From: JACVRN01 sp036389255
GTDB lineage: Bacteria > Acidobacteriota > Blastocatellia > Pyrinomonadales > Pyrinomonadaceae
Assembly (NCBI GenBank): GCA_036389255.1
Contig: DASVQI010000042.1
Coordinates: 1-64,000 of the forward strand
Length of the DNA stretch: 64,000 nucleotides
Direction of reading: 5' to 3'
Each line of letters opens with the position of its first letter. Position 1 is the first letter of the stretch. Below, piece by piece: positions 17,572 through 26,001 of the stretch. Both the position numbers and the translations under genes were made by a program. The notes under the pieces were generated by a model. The model had not been told where the DNA came from. It was given only the letters and a program-made list of their open reading frames with translations, and made no database searches.

Positions 17572-18639
17572 ATGAAGAAGATGCGTGTAGGAATACTCGG
17601 CGCGACCGGCACGGTCGGGCAGCGATTCATAGAGCTTCTCGAAGACCACCCCCAGTTTGAAGTGACTGCGCTCGCGGCGTCAGACCGCTCGCAGGGGAAG
17701 CCATTCGCGGAAGCCTGCGCGTGGCGTCTTCCGGGCCGTATGCCCGAGCGCGTGCGCTCGCTTACGGTTCAGCCGCCGCGACCGCCGCTCGACTGCGAGC
17801 TGGTCTTTTCGAGCCTCCCTTCGGGTGTCGCGCGCGAAGCGGAAGAGGCTTTCGCACGCGCTGGCTACGCCGTCATCAGTAACTCTTCCGCCTTCCGCAT
17901 GGACGAGGACGTGCCTCTGCTGATACCGGAAGTCAATCACGAACACCTTTCGCTGCTAGACTCGCAGCGCGAGAAGAGGGGCTTTGACGGCGGCTTTATA
18001 GTGACGAATCCGAATTGCTCCACCATCATGCTGGCGATGGCGCTCGCGCCTCTTCACGCGCGCTTCCGCGTCGAAGCGGTCGTGGCCACTACCATGCAGG
18101 CTCTCTCAGGAGCGGGCTATCCCGGCGTCGCCTCGCTGGACATAGCCGACAACGTGCTTCCCTTCATAGAAAGCGAAGAGGAGAAGATGGAGGCAGAGAC
18201 ATTGAAGATTCTGGGCCGCGTAAACGGCGAGCGCGTAGAAGCCGCGCCCCTGAGAGTCTCAGCCCAGTGCCATCGCGTCAACGTCACGGACGGCCACATG
18301 GCAGCTGTTCGCGTTAAGCTGCAACGCCCGGCTCAACCCGAAGAGATACGCGACGCGCTCTCGTCGTGGCGCTCGCTTCCGCAGGAACTCAGGCTCTATT
18401 CAGCGCCCGCAGAGCCAATCATTGTGCGCGACGAGCAGGACAGGCCGCAGCCTCGTCTTGACAGGGACGCGGGCCGTGGCATGAGCGTGACAATCGGACG
18501 CCTTCGCCCGGACAGCGTAATGGATTATCGCTTCGTGGCTCTCAGCCACAACACTATTCGCGGCGCAGCCGGAGCCGCCATTCTCAACGCCGAACTCTTA
18601 ATCGCCAAAAACATCCATGCCAAAACTAGCGCCAAGTAA
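17572..18639 (+). CDS. asd: aspartate-semialdehyde dehydrogenase
   Basis: Reduces aspartyl phosphate to the semialdehyde with NADPH. VGILGATGTVGQRFIELL is the nucleotide fold; TNPNCSTIML holds the catalytic Cys (C149) and CHRVNVTDGHMA the catalytic His (H242). The length of 355 and the SNSSAFRM and GYPGVASLDI segments place it in the archaeal/fungal-like branch of ASADHs rather than the E. coli type. It follows the aminotransferase by 10 bases, and its 3' end overlaps the permease gene by 23 bases. Confidence 0.93.
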   Translation: MKKMRVGILGATGTVGQRFIELLEDHPQFEVTALAASDRSQGKPFAEACAWRLPGRMPERVRSLTVQPPRPPLDCELVFSSLPSGVAREAEEAFARAGYAVISNSSAFRMDEDVPLLIPEVNHEHLSLLDSQREKRGFDGGFIVTNPNCSTIMLAMALAPLHARFRVEAVVATTMQALSGAGYPGVASLDIADNVLPFIESEEEKMEAETLKILGRVNGERVEAAPLRVSAQCHRVNVTDGHMAAVRVKLQRPAQPEEIRDALSSWRSLPQELRLYSAPAEPIIVRDEQDRPQPRLDRDAGRGMSVTIGRLRPDSVMDYRFVALSHNTIRGAAGAAILNAELLIAKNIHAKTSAK

Positions 18640-20065
18640 CATCACGCTCATTCGCGGCCTCGGCCTGATAGCCGCCATCTCAATCGTCGTGGGCAACGTC
18701 ATAGGCACGGGCGTCTTTCTGAAGACTCGCGTGATGACCTGTAACGTGGGCACGCCGGGAATGGTCGTCACCGTCTGGATAGCCGCAGGCATATTGAGTC
18801 TGGCGGGCGCTCTGACCTACGCGGAGCTGGCCGCGATGATGCCGCGAGCGGGCGGCGAGTACGTCTTCGTGCGCGAGGCTTACGGCGCGGGCGCGGGCTT
18901 CCTCTACGGCTGGATGCAAATCTTCATAGCCAAGACCGGCTCGCAGGCTTCCGTCGCCGTCGCCCTGGCAATCTTTCTCAACGACCTGATGGGCGGAGCC
19001 TTGAGCGCGAACTACTTCACGCTGCCCGTCTTCGGCTACGACATTCCCTTCGGCCATTTACAGGTGGTGGCGCTCGCGGCCATCGCCGTTGTGACGCTGA
19101 TAAATTGCGCGACCGTGATAGTGAGCGGTCACGTCGCCGCGTTCCTGACGGTGATAAAGATTGCGCTCGTGCTTGGAGTAGGCATAGGAGCTTTTCTGCT
19201 CTCGCGTAACGGTAGCTGGTCGCACTTTACCATGACGGACGTGGGCGGAACCTGCGAGGGAGTGGGCGCGGCGGCACGCTTCGGCATGGCCGGATTCGGC
19301 GCGGCCATGCTGGGGGCGCTCTGGGGCTATGACGGCTGGAACAACCTGACGCTCGTGGCGGGCGAAGTCAAGAATCCGCAGCGAAACATCCCACTGGCCC
19401 TGATAGGCGGGATGCTGCTCATCATCACGCTCTACGTCTTCGTCAACATAGCGTACTTCTACGCCATGACGCCGACGGAGATTGCCAGCGTGCCCAAATC
19501 CTCTTCCGTCGCTGCCGAAGTAGCGCGCACATTCTTAGGCCCGGTCGCGGTGAGCCTGATAGCGGCAGCGCTGCTTTCATCCTCGGTCGGAACACTTCAC
19601 ACTTCCATACTGACGGGAGCGCGCGTGCCTTATGCCATGTCGCGCGACCGGCTCTTCTTCCAGAACCTTTCTCGCTTAAGCCCGCGCACGCACGTTCCCA
19701 TAGGCGCGCTCGTCGTACAGGGAATCTGGGCGGGGATTCTGACGCTCTCAGGCTCGTTCGACACGCTGACGGATTACGTAATCTTCGGCTCGTGGATTTT
19801 TTACGGGCTGACGACCGCATCCGTCTTCATCTTCCGCCGGAAGATGCCGGACGCCGAGCGGCCTTATAAAGCGTGGGGCTATCCGGTGGTGCCCGTGCTA
19901 TTCCTGCTCGTGACGGCGTGGCTGCTCATCAACACTCTTATAACCACCCCGGTTCAGGCAGTCATAGGGCTGATACTGATAGCGCTGGGGCTTCCCGTCT
20001 ACTGGTACTGGTCGCGCGTCAACCGCGTGGCATTTGAAAAGAGCCGGGACACAGAAGAAGAATAA
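18617..20065 (+). CDS. APC superfamily amino acid permease
   Basis: A polytopic inner-membrane protein with about 12 hydrophobic segments. The family N-terminus SIVVGNVIGTGVFLKTR is the substrate/cation-binding unwound helix region. YAELAAMMPRAGGEYVFVREAYG and LWGYDGWNNLTLVAGEVKNPQRNIPLAL are typical of the LAT/APC group. It begins inside asd (23-base overlap) and is therefore very likely expressed with the lysine genes. Transport of lysine or a related amino acid is an inference from that. The transcript ends at the hairpin at 20169-20207. Confidence 0.88.
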   Translation: MPKLAPSNITLIRGLGLIAAISIVVGNVIGTGVFLKTRVMTCNVGTPGMVVTVWIAAGILSLAGALTYAELAAMMPRAGGEYVFVREAYGAGAGFLYGWMQIFIAKTGSQASVAVALAIFLNDLMGGALSANYFTLPVFGYDIPFGHLQVVALAAIAVVTLINCATVIVSGHVAAFLTVIKIALVLGVGIGAFLLSRNGSWSHFTMTDVGGTCEGVGAAARFGMAGFGAAMLGALWGYDGWNNLTLVAGEVKNPQRNIPLALIGGMLLIITLYVFVNIAYFYAMTPTEIASVPKSSSVAAEVARTFLGPVAVSLIAAALLSSSVGTLHTSILTGARVPYAMSRDRLFFQNLSRLSPRTHVPIGALVVQGIWAGILTLSGSFDTLTDYVIFGSWIFYGLTTASVFIFRRKMPDAERPYKAWGYPVVPVLFLLVTAWLLINTLITTPVQAVIGLILIALGLPVYWYWSRVNRVAFEKSRDTEEE

Positions 20066-20168
20066 ACTTATAGAAGATGTTATGACGGCAGAAATTGCCT
20101 GATGAAACTCCGGTTTGGAGATGCTCCTGCCATGAGTGAGCCAGAGCCGTATGAAGTAGAGTAAAAGT

Positions 20169-20207
20169 AAACTGCCCGCAAGCCGTAAAGACCTGCGGGC
20201 AGTTTTT
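20169..20207. terminator. intrinsic terminator of the lysine operon
   Basis: AAACTGCCCGCA (20169-20180) pairs with TGCGGGCAGTTT (20194-20205), followed by more T residues. It is also A-rich on the other side, so it can serve the convergent minus-strand gene. Confidence 0.88.
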
Positions 20208-20230
20208 GTTTGCTGTTTTTAGTTGGCTGT

Positions 20231-21694
20231 CTATAGTCCCGGCACCAGAAATACATCCCATGCCCAACGTCCCAACTGTTTTCCCTGCGTATCCCAAACC
20301 TTCGCTCGGTATTTGAACTGATTGCCAAACTGGTCGGTCTTCTTCGACTCCTTATAATCCAATTCCAGCTTAGCAACTCCTAATTCCGATAAAGTGCGAA
20401 GTTCATAAGCTTCCGAGATGCCGTTGTGGTTTTCATCCTGCCATAGAAGTAGCCGGTAGAATATGGAGTCTCTATTGTCTATTACTCCATCACCATTTCC
20501 GCCGCTTTCCGCTTTGTCAAACTCGGCGAGGGCAAGGAAACCGTTAGGTGAACCTGATGGCCATTGAGGAGAGAAGTTGCCGAACAACTCACTTCCGTTA
20601 TCAATCTGAGCGTTGCCGTTGCGGTCTAGCGCCAACCATGCCTCATCAGAGCCTAAAGCAGTCCACGAAAGCCGTTCGGCAATGCCGTCCCCATTCAGGT
20701 CAAAATTAACGCCGCTCTCTGCATCTGTGAGGTTGAACCCGTCTCCTTCTATATCTATGAGGATAGGGGTTTCAATATTGCAATTGGCTCCGAACTTGCA
20801 TACGCAGTCACAAATCTCTTCCTTCCACTCCCATCCCTGAGAAGCCGGTCTGGATTTGCACTCCTGCTTTAATCCGGGCTCACAGCTTGAATTGAATAAT
20901 CCGCCTGAATCAAGCTTACAAGTGCATGAGCGTGCATCAAGGGTACTTCCTGTGGGGCAAATAGTATTACACGGATATACCTGACTAATATTTTGACTGT
21001 CACATGACGGCACAGTGACCGGCATATTATTTCCCCAGTCATTAGCGCCGCACTGTGCATTCATGACGGTTGAGCCTTGAGTCTGCCCGTATGAGCCGCA
21101 AGGATCGCTGGCGGTAGAGGTGCCGCCGCCCGGAACAACTTTCCCATCCCCCAAGCCCATAGAGTGGCCTATCTCATGCAAGGCCGCTTTCAAAAAGCTA
21201 TCTGAAGATACGGTTTCATCCAAGGCTTGCTGTTGAGTCACCAGATCCGCGCCTACACGAGTTACAGAAAGGTCAAATCTGACTATCCCCGACGTGATAT
21301 TTCCGGTAGAGTTCGTCGCTCCCGGGAAAAACTGTGCTGGCGGCACTTGATTGATATTCGGGTCAAGAACATTTTGGCCCGTCTCGAATCTCAGAGTGTA
21401 TGAAGTAGAACTAGGGGGTGGATTAAATGAAAAAGAGACGTACGAACCGTTAGTTTGATTCGCCAAGTCCCACGCTTCAACGGCGGCGGTAACCTGCCTC
21501 CTCTGTTCATCATTCAAACCACTTAAACTTACGTAAACTGTAGAACCTCGCGGCCATCGTGAAATGGCCCCTGTTAAAGGGGTGCAGCTTTGTGTCTGGC
21601 TTATGACGGGGCCGCTTTGTAGGGTAAGAAGAAGAATGCAGGTTATTAACAGTACGCTGTGTCGAAGCACCGTGAGGGGGTTGCGTAAACTCAC
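20231..21694 (-). CDS. secreted matrixin-like metalloprotease with calcium-binding C-terminal region
   Basis: A signal peptide (residues 1-32, LLITCILLLTLQSGPVISQ) is followed by a metzincin catalytic domain. The zinc motif HEIGHSMGLGD at residues 173-183 fits HExxHxxGxxD. A Cys-rich linker (about 230-300) leads to a region with DLNGDGIAERLSW, ALDRNGNAQIDNGSELFGN and GDGVIDNRDSIFYRLLLWQDENHNG, which are EF-hand/dockerin-like Asp/Asn loops seen in secreted RTX-associated proteins. The start is GTG at 21694, sharing its G with the stop codon of the upstream gene, so the two are translationally coupled. Confidence 0.8.
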   Translation of the reverse strand: MSLRNPLTVLRHSVLLITCILLLTLQSGPVISQTQSCTPLTGAISRWPRGSTVYVSLSGLNDEQRRQVTAAVEAWDLANQTNGSYVSFSFNPPPSSTSYTLRFETGQNVLDPNINQVPPAQFFPGATNSTGNITSGIVRFDLSVTRVGADLVTQQQALDETVSSDSFLKAALHEIGHSMGLGDGKVVPGGGTSTASDPCGSYGQTQGSTVMNAQCGANDWGNNMPVTVPSCDSQNISQVYPCNTICPTGSTLDARSCTCKLDSGGLFNSSCEPGLKQECKSRPASQGWEWKEEICDCVCKFGANCNIETPILIDIEGDGFNLTDAESGVNFDLNGDGIAERLSWTALGSDEAWLALDRNGNAQIDNGSELFGNFSPQWPSGSPNGFLALAEFDKAESGGNGDGVIDNRDSIFYRLLLWQDENHNGISEAYELRTLSELGVAKLELDYKESKKTDQFGNQFKYRAKVWDTQGKQLGRWAWDVFLVPGL

Positions 21695-22446
21695 TATTGA
21701 TTCCCCCCCTGCGTGTTAGGACAATCTTCATTAACGACGATGCGTACTCCTTGAATAAAAGCCTCAGCCTCGTTCTCGCTCTCCAACGGTTTAGGCAACG
21801 GCCCTGCGGTTGTCTTGAAAATTTTATTATTCTCTAAGAGATAGCTGATGTTGTCAGCGACATAGGTTCCTCTTTCGGGCAGATAGGTAAGGAAAAGCAG
21901 ATACCGTTTATTTAACTGCAAGGGAAGCGCACTTTTATTAACGGCATAAACTTTCTTCCCGTTAAGTGTAATCGTGCCGCCGCTCCGGGATACAATAATT
22001 TTGTCATCGGCTTGTAAAGTAGCGGCCGGATTGTCCTTAATCACCTCATTAACGACAACATTATGATTGGTATAAAGGAATGTCTCATCTTCTGTTAGAA
22101 AAGAAGTTTCACTTTTTATAGTCGCAATAACAATAGCATCTGCTTCGCAACTCCTTCCTTTAAGCATATCACGCAGGTTAAATTGGGGGGCAAAAGGCTC
22201 TAGGGTCTGAAGCCCGATTTCTATTTCAGTTCTAAAATCACCTTTTGACTTTGCTGCGGCCTCGGGTATTTTGGGGTCATTTTGATTACCCAAGCCTTTG
22301 TAAATCTTACGGCTCTGATCTTTCCTGTTTATTGGCGACTTCTGCTGGGCAGTTGGCTTCTTAATTGTAAGCCCTGAAGAGTAGGCATAAATCCCTCCTA
22401 CTCCAAAAAGTAAAGCTATAGTTAGAACAGCTACGGATTTGTTCAT
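21694..22446 (-). CDS. secreted/periplasmic hypothetical protein
   Basis: CAGGAG lies just upstream of the ATG. A single N-terminal hydrophobic segment (residues 5-25) acts as signal peptide or anchor. The mature region is beta-rich. It contains CEADAIVIATIKSETSFLTEDETFLYTNHNVVVNEVIKDN and later RYLLFLTYLPERGTYVADN, a pattern I associate with small secreted beta-barrel proteins that I cannot name. It is directly upstream of, and coupled to, the matrixin-like protease, so it may be its propeptide-like partner, inhibitor or anchor. Base composition is more AT-rich than the neighbours. Confidence 0.65.
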   Translation of the reverse strand: MNKSVAVLTIALLFGVGGIYAYSSGLTIKKPTAQQKSPINRKDQSRKIYKGLGNQNDPKIPEAAAKSKGDFRTEIEIGLQTLEPFAPQFNLRDMLKGRSCEADAIVIATIKSETSFLTEDETFLYTNHNVVVNEVIKDNPAATLQADDKIIVSRSGGTITLNGKKVYAVNKSALPLQLNKRYLLFLTYLPERGTYVADNISYLLENNKIFKTTAGPLPKPLESENEAEAFIQGVRIVVNEDCPNTQGGNQ

Positions 22447-22675
22447 TTTTCTCCTGTCTGATTATGTTGACTCATAAGCTCTCAAAGCTTTGATGTTACT
22501 TTAACCCCAAAGGAAGAGTAGAGACATTTTACAATTACAAGGGGCTGCGGATTGGAGTGAGAATAAGCAGAGACAAGATTAATGAGGCTATTACTTAAAC
22601 CCATTCAAAACGAAGCGCATCCTAACAGAAGGATGAAACCAAGTCAATTCAACCGGAAGTTATCAAGACGCAGAA

Positions 22676-22749
22676 AGCCCCGTCAGGGACGACATAAATC
22701 TCCTGCTCAATAGCAATCAGTCTAAAATCATGTCGCCCCTGACGGGGCT
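22676..22749. repeat. inverted repeat with AGCCCCGTCAGGG ends
   Basis: 20-base arms (22676-22695 and 22730-22749) with one mismatch and a 34-base loop. It lies in the 320-base gap between two minus-strand genes, just after the murE stop. It may serve as the murE terminator. I see nothing else in this gap. Confidence 0.75.
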
Positions 22750-22766
22750 GTAGAACAGAGTCTCCT

Positions 22767-24296
22767 TTATCGGGCGTCACCGTTTGGCTGCTTCGCCACA
22801 CATTCGCTGAGAGCTTCGCGCGCTACTTCTTTGTCGTCGAAGTGAAAGGTTTCTTGGCCTATTATCTGGTAATCCTCGTGGCCTTTGCCTGCTATGAGAA
22901 CAAGGTCGCCCCTTCTGGCCTGTTGTATGGCGCGGTGTATGGCTGCGCGGCGGTCTGCAATCTTCTCGTAGGGCTTCTTCGTGTGACGCAATCCCTCTTC
23001 TGCGTCCGCAAGGATTTTCTCAGGGTCTTCCGTGCGCGGGTTATCGGATGTCAGGATAACTACGTCGGAGAGGCTTCCGGCGGCTTCGCCCATAGGGGCT
23101 CGCTTAGAGCGGTCGCGGTCGCCGCCGCAGCCGAAGACCGTGATGATACGCCCCTCTTTAACTACGTCGCGCGCCGTGCGCAGCACGTTCAGGAGAGCGT
23201 CGTCCGAGTGCGCGTAATCAACTACGACGGAGAAGCCGCCCGCGTGCTCAACGCGCTCGAAGCGGCCGGGCGCGCCCGTGCAAGTCTCTATGGCACGCGA
23301 GATTGTGTCCAATTCGTAGCCAAGCTCAAGCCCTGCGGATACCGCCGCCAGTATGTTGTAGATGTGCGGTCGTCCTACTAAGGGAGAGCGTAGACGGCGC
23401 GTGCCTTCGGGAGTTACAAGCTCAAAGCTCATGCCTTCGAGCTTATGCTCTACCTCGCGCGCCGTGACCTGAGCCTCCGAGTTAAGCGCGTAGCGCACGA
23501 CGCGGCGGCCCTCTCTTTCAAGCTCTTCCGCCAGTTCCCTTCCTCGTTCGTCATCAACGTTGATGACGGACGAGCGCGGCGGCTCTCCCAGACTTCCGTC
23601 GAAGAGGCGGCGCTTGCAAGACCAGTAATGCTCCATGGTCTTGTGATAATCGAGATGGTCACGCGTCAGGTTGGTGAAGACGGCGACAGACGTGTAGAGG
23701 GCGTCGCAGCGATGAAAGTCTATCGCCTGCGACGAGGATTCCATGACGGCCACGCGGCAGCCAGCTTGAACCGCGTGCCGCAGTAGCCTCTGCATGTCTG
23801 TGGCTTCAGGCGTGGTGCGCTCCGCCTTGAAGCGCTCGCGCCCGATTCTGTACTCGACCGTGCCGGTCATGGCCACCGGCTCGCCCGCAGCCTCCGGTAT
23901 GGAAGCTATCAGATAAGCGCAGGTGGTCTTGCCGTTCGTGCCTGTGATTCCCACGAGCTGCAATTCGCGCGAAGGGTGATGATGAACGTATGCCGCGGCC
24001 AGCGCCATAGCGCGACGAATCTCTTCGACCTCAATCCACGCTCCCGTGAAACCGTCCGGAGGCGGAAGCTCAGAGATGACGCCGAGCGCGCCTGCTTTCA
24101 TCACCTGCTCTACAAAGCGATGCGCGTCGCAGTTTGCACCGCGCACGGCCACGAAAAGCGCGCCCTCGCCCGCGCGCCTAGAATCGTGCGTTACGTCCAG
24201 CACCGCGAGCGACTCGTCGCCGTAAAGCCTGCCTCCTGTGACGCGGGCAACGTCGCCCAGAGTCGCGGGTTTTCGCTCCTGTTTTTGTTCAGCCAT
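22767..24296 (-). CDS. murE: UDP-MurNAc-L-Ala-D-Glu:meso-diaminopimelate ligase
   Basis: Adds meso-DAP to the peptidoglycan precursor in the cytoplasm. The N-terminal UDP-binding domain is followed by the ATP loop GITGTNGKTTCAYLIA, then AVMESSSQAIDFHR, FTNLTRDHLDYHKTMEHYWSCK (with the family Lys near the end), VVDYAHSDDALLNVL and VFGCGGDRDRSKRAPM. DNPRTEDPEKI contains the DNPR motif that marks meso-DAP rather than lysine specificity. This agrees with the complete DAP pathway nearby. At 509 aa it is normal size. It stands alone on the minus strand, not within an mra/mur cluster. Confidence 0.95.
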   Translation of the reverse strand: MAEQKQERKPATLGDVARVTGGRLYGDESLAVLDVTHDSRRAGEGALFVAVRGANCDAHRFVEQVMKAGALGVISELPPPDGFTGAWIEVEEIRRAMALAAAYVHHHPSRELQLVGITGTNGKTTCAYLIASIPEAAGEPVAMTGTVEYRIGRERFKAERTTPEATDMQRLLRHAVQAGCRVAVMESSSQAIDFHRCDALYTSVAVFTNLTRDHLDYHKTMEHYWSCKRRLFDGSLGEPPRSSVINVDDERGRELAEELEREGRRVVRYALNSEAQVTAREVEHKLEGMSFELVTPEGTRRLRSPLVGRPHIYNILAAVSAGLELGYELDTISRAIETCTGAPGRFERVEHAGGFSVVVDYAHSDDALLNVLRTARDVVKEGRIITVFGCGGDRDRSKRAPMGEAAGSLSDVVILTSDNPRTEDPEKILADAEEGLRHTKKPYEKIADRRAAIHRAIQQARRGDLVLIAGKGHEDYQIIGQETFHFDDKEVAREALSECVAKQPNGDAR

Positions 24297-24434
24297 TAAC
24301 TATAAAGTTTTCCTTCGATTCAAGACTGCCTGTATTGATACATCAAAGCCGCAGGACAAACAAGCGAGCTTAGCTTTCCGGCGCGTGCGCTTCCAGCCTT
24401 CCCTCCCGGCGATGTTTCATGAAAATATAGCGGC

Positions 24435-25661
24435 ATGGCTGAATCATCCTCCAGACCCCTGAGGGTCGTCTGTCTCGCCAGTTATTTCAAGGGCGTGGAT
24501 TTCCTGCGAGAGTGTAAGCGACAGGGCTGCGAAGTCATTCTGGTGACGAAAGAGAAGCTTTTAGGCGAAGAATGGCCGCGCGAGAGCTTGGACGAAATCA
24601 TAAGCCTGCCGGACAACGCCTCGCCAGAGAGCTTTATACACACCGTCACGCAGCTTGCCCGCAAGGTGAAGATTGACCGCCTTGTGGCGCTAGAAGAGTT
24701 CGACATACTGACGGCGGCGCTCATACGCGAGCACCTGAGACTCGACGGCATGGGCTCATCCACCGCGCGGCGGTTTCGAGACAAGCTGGCCATGCGAGTC
24801 GCCGCGCGTGATGCAGGAATCCCCGTGCCAGATTTTGTTCACGTCCTCAACTATCAAGAGGTAGGCGAGTACATGGAGCGCGTGCCCGCGCCGTGGGTGA
24901 TGAAGCCGCGCTCGGATGTCTCGGCCATAGGGATAACGAAGCTCTACGACTCGGAGCAGGTATGGCGGGCCATAGAGGCTCTAGACCGGCGAGAGAATCC
25001 GCAGGAGCAGTCCTCATACTTTCTGCTTGAGCGCTTCGTGCCGGGCGACGTTTATCACGTTGACTCACTCATCGAAGGCGGTCGAGTGCTGTTCGCCGGA
25101 GCCAACCGCTATGGCCGCCCGCCCATGAACGTGGCGCACGAAGGCGGCGTCTTTATCTCTCAGACGGTCAAGCATAATTCAGCCGACGAGAAGAAGCTTC
25201 TTCAACTCAATCGCAAGCTGGTCGCCAGCCTGCGACTCCTGCGCGGCGCAACGCACGCCGAGTTCATCAAGAGCGCAGAGACCGGCGAGTTCTACTTTCT
25301 TGAGATAGCCGCCCGTGTCGGCGGAGCCTTCATAGCGGAAGTGCTCGAAGCCGCGAGCGGCGTCAACATCTGGCACGAATGGGCGCGCATAGAGATTCAG
25401 GCAGGCCGCGAGCCCGTGCGTGTAGAACCTCTGCGGAAGGAGTACGCGGGCATCGCGCTTTCGCTTTCGCGGCAGGAATACCCGGACACCTCCGCCTTCA
25501 CAGACCCGGAGATTGTTTACCGCGTCAGAAAGCGCCACCACGTAGGGCTCGTCGTGCGCTCCAATAGACAGGAGCGGGTAACGGAGCTGTTGGACGAATA
25601 CGCGCGCCGCTTCGTTGAAGAGTTCTCAGCCGTTCTTCCTCCGCCCGAGCGCGTCGAATAA
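24435..25661 (+). CDS. ATP-grasp domain protein
   Basis: A 408-residue ATP-grasp enzyme. The N-terminal Rossmann-like preATP domain (VVCLASYFKGVDFLRECKRQGCEVILVTK) is followed by the ATP-grasp fold: RRFRDKLAMRVAARDAGIPVPDFV, PWVMKPRSDVSAIGITKLYD, YFLLERFVPGDVYHVDSL and HAEFIKSAETGEFYFLEIAARVGGAFIAEVLEAASGVN. Such enzymes join a carboxylate to an amine or thiol (carnosine synthase-, LysX-, CPSase-like), but the substrate cannot be read here. No ribosome binding site is evident. It ends just before a long palindrome that probably terminates it. Confidence 0.82.
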   Translation: MAESSSRPLRVVCLASYFKGVDFLRECKRQGCEVILVTKEKLLGEEWPRESLDEIISLPDNASPESFIHTVTQLARKVKIDRLVALEEFDILTAALIREHLRLDGMGSSTARRFRDKLAMRVAARDAGIPVPDFVHVLNYQEVGEYMERVPAPWVMKPRSDVSAIGITKLYDSEQVWRAIEALDRRENPQEQSSYFLLERFVPGDVYHVDSLIEGGRVLFAGANRYGRPPMNVAHEGGVFISQTVKHNSADEKKLLQLNRKLVASLRLLRGATHAEFIKSAETGEFYFLEIAARVGGAFIAEVLEAASGVNIWHEWARIEIQAGREPVRVEPLRKEYAGIALSLSRQEYPDTSAFTDPEIVYRVRKRHHVGLVVRSNRQERVTELLDEYARRFVEEFSAVLPPPERVE

Positions 25662-25682
25662 AGACAAAGGGTAAAAGGTAGA

Positions 25683-25754
25683 AGTCAGGAGAAGCCACGG
25701 CGGGCTTTGAATCTAATTTTGACTCAAAGCCCGGCGTGGCTTCTCCTGACTTTC
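25683..25754. terminator. long palindrome after the ATP-grasp gene
   Basis: About 28-base arms beginning AGTCAGGAGAAGCCACG and ending with the complement, with one mismatch and a roughly 14-base loop. The GTCAGGAGA core is shared with the hairpin at 5736-5778. It probably terminates transcription. The rest of the gap to 26001 shows nothing further. Confidence 0.75.
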
Positions 25755-26001
25755 ACCCTGTTTTTCTTCTACCTTTGCCTGCTTTTAGGCTGGACAAAAC
25801 CGTTCGGCTGGGTTATACAATTTGTTCGCTGATTCTCCGGGATTTCGAATAAGCCCTGCCGGAGAGTCGGGTTCGGCTGTAACAGAACCTTCGCGCCCTC
25901 CGAAAACATTCGCGCGATATACCTGTAAAACCTCAAACTCCAGATTCAAGCAAGAACTTCTGCGACTGTCGCTTCGGCTCGCTTGAGAAAGGTAATATTT
26001 C

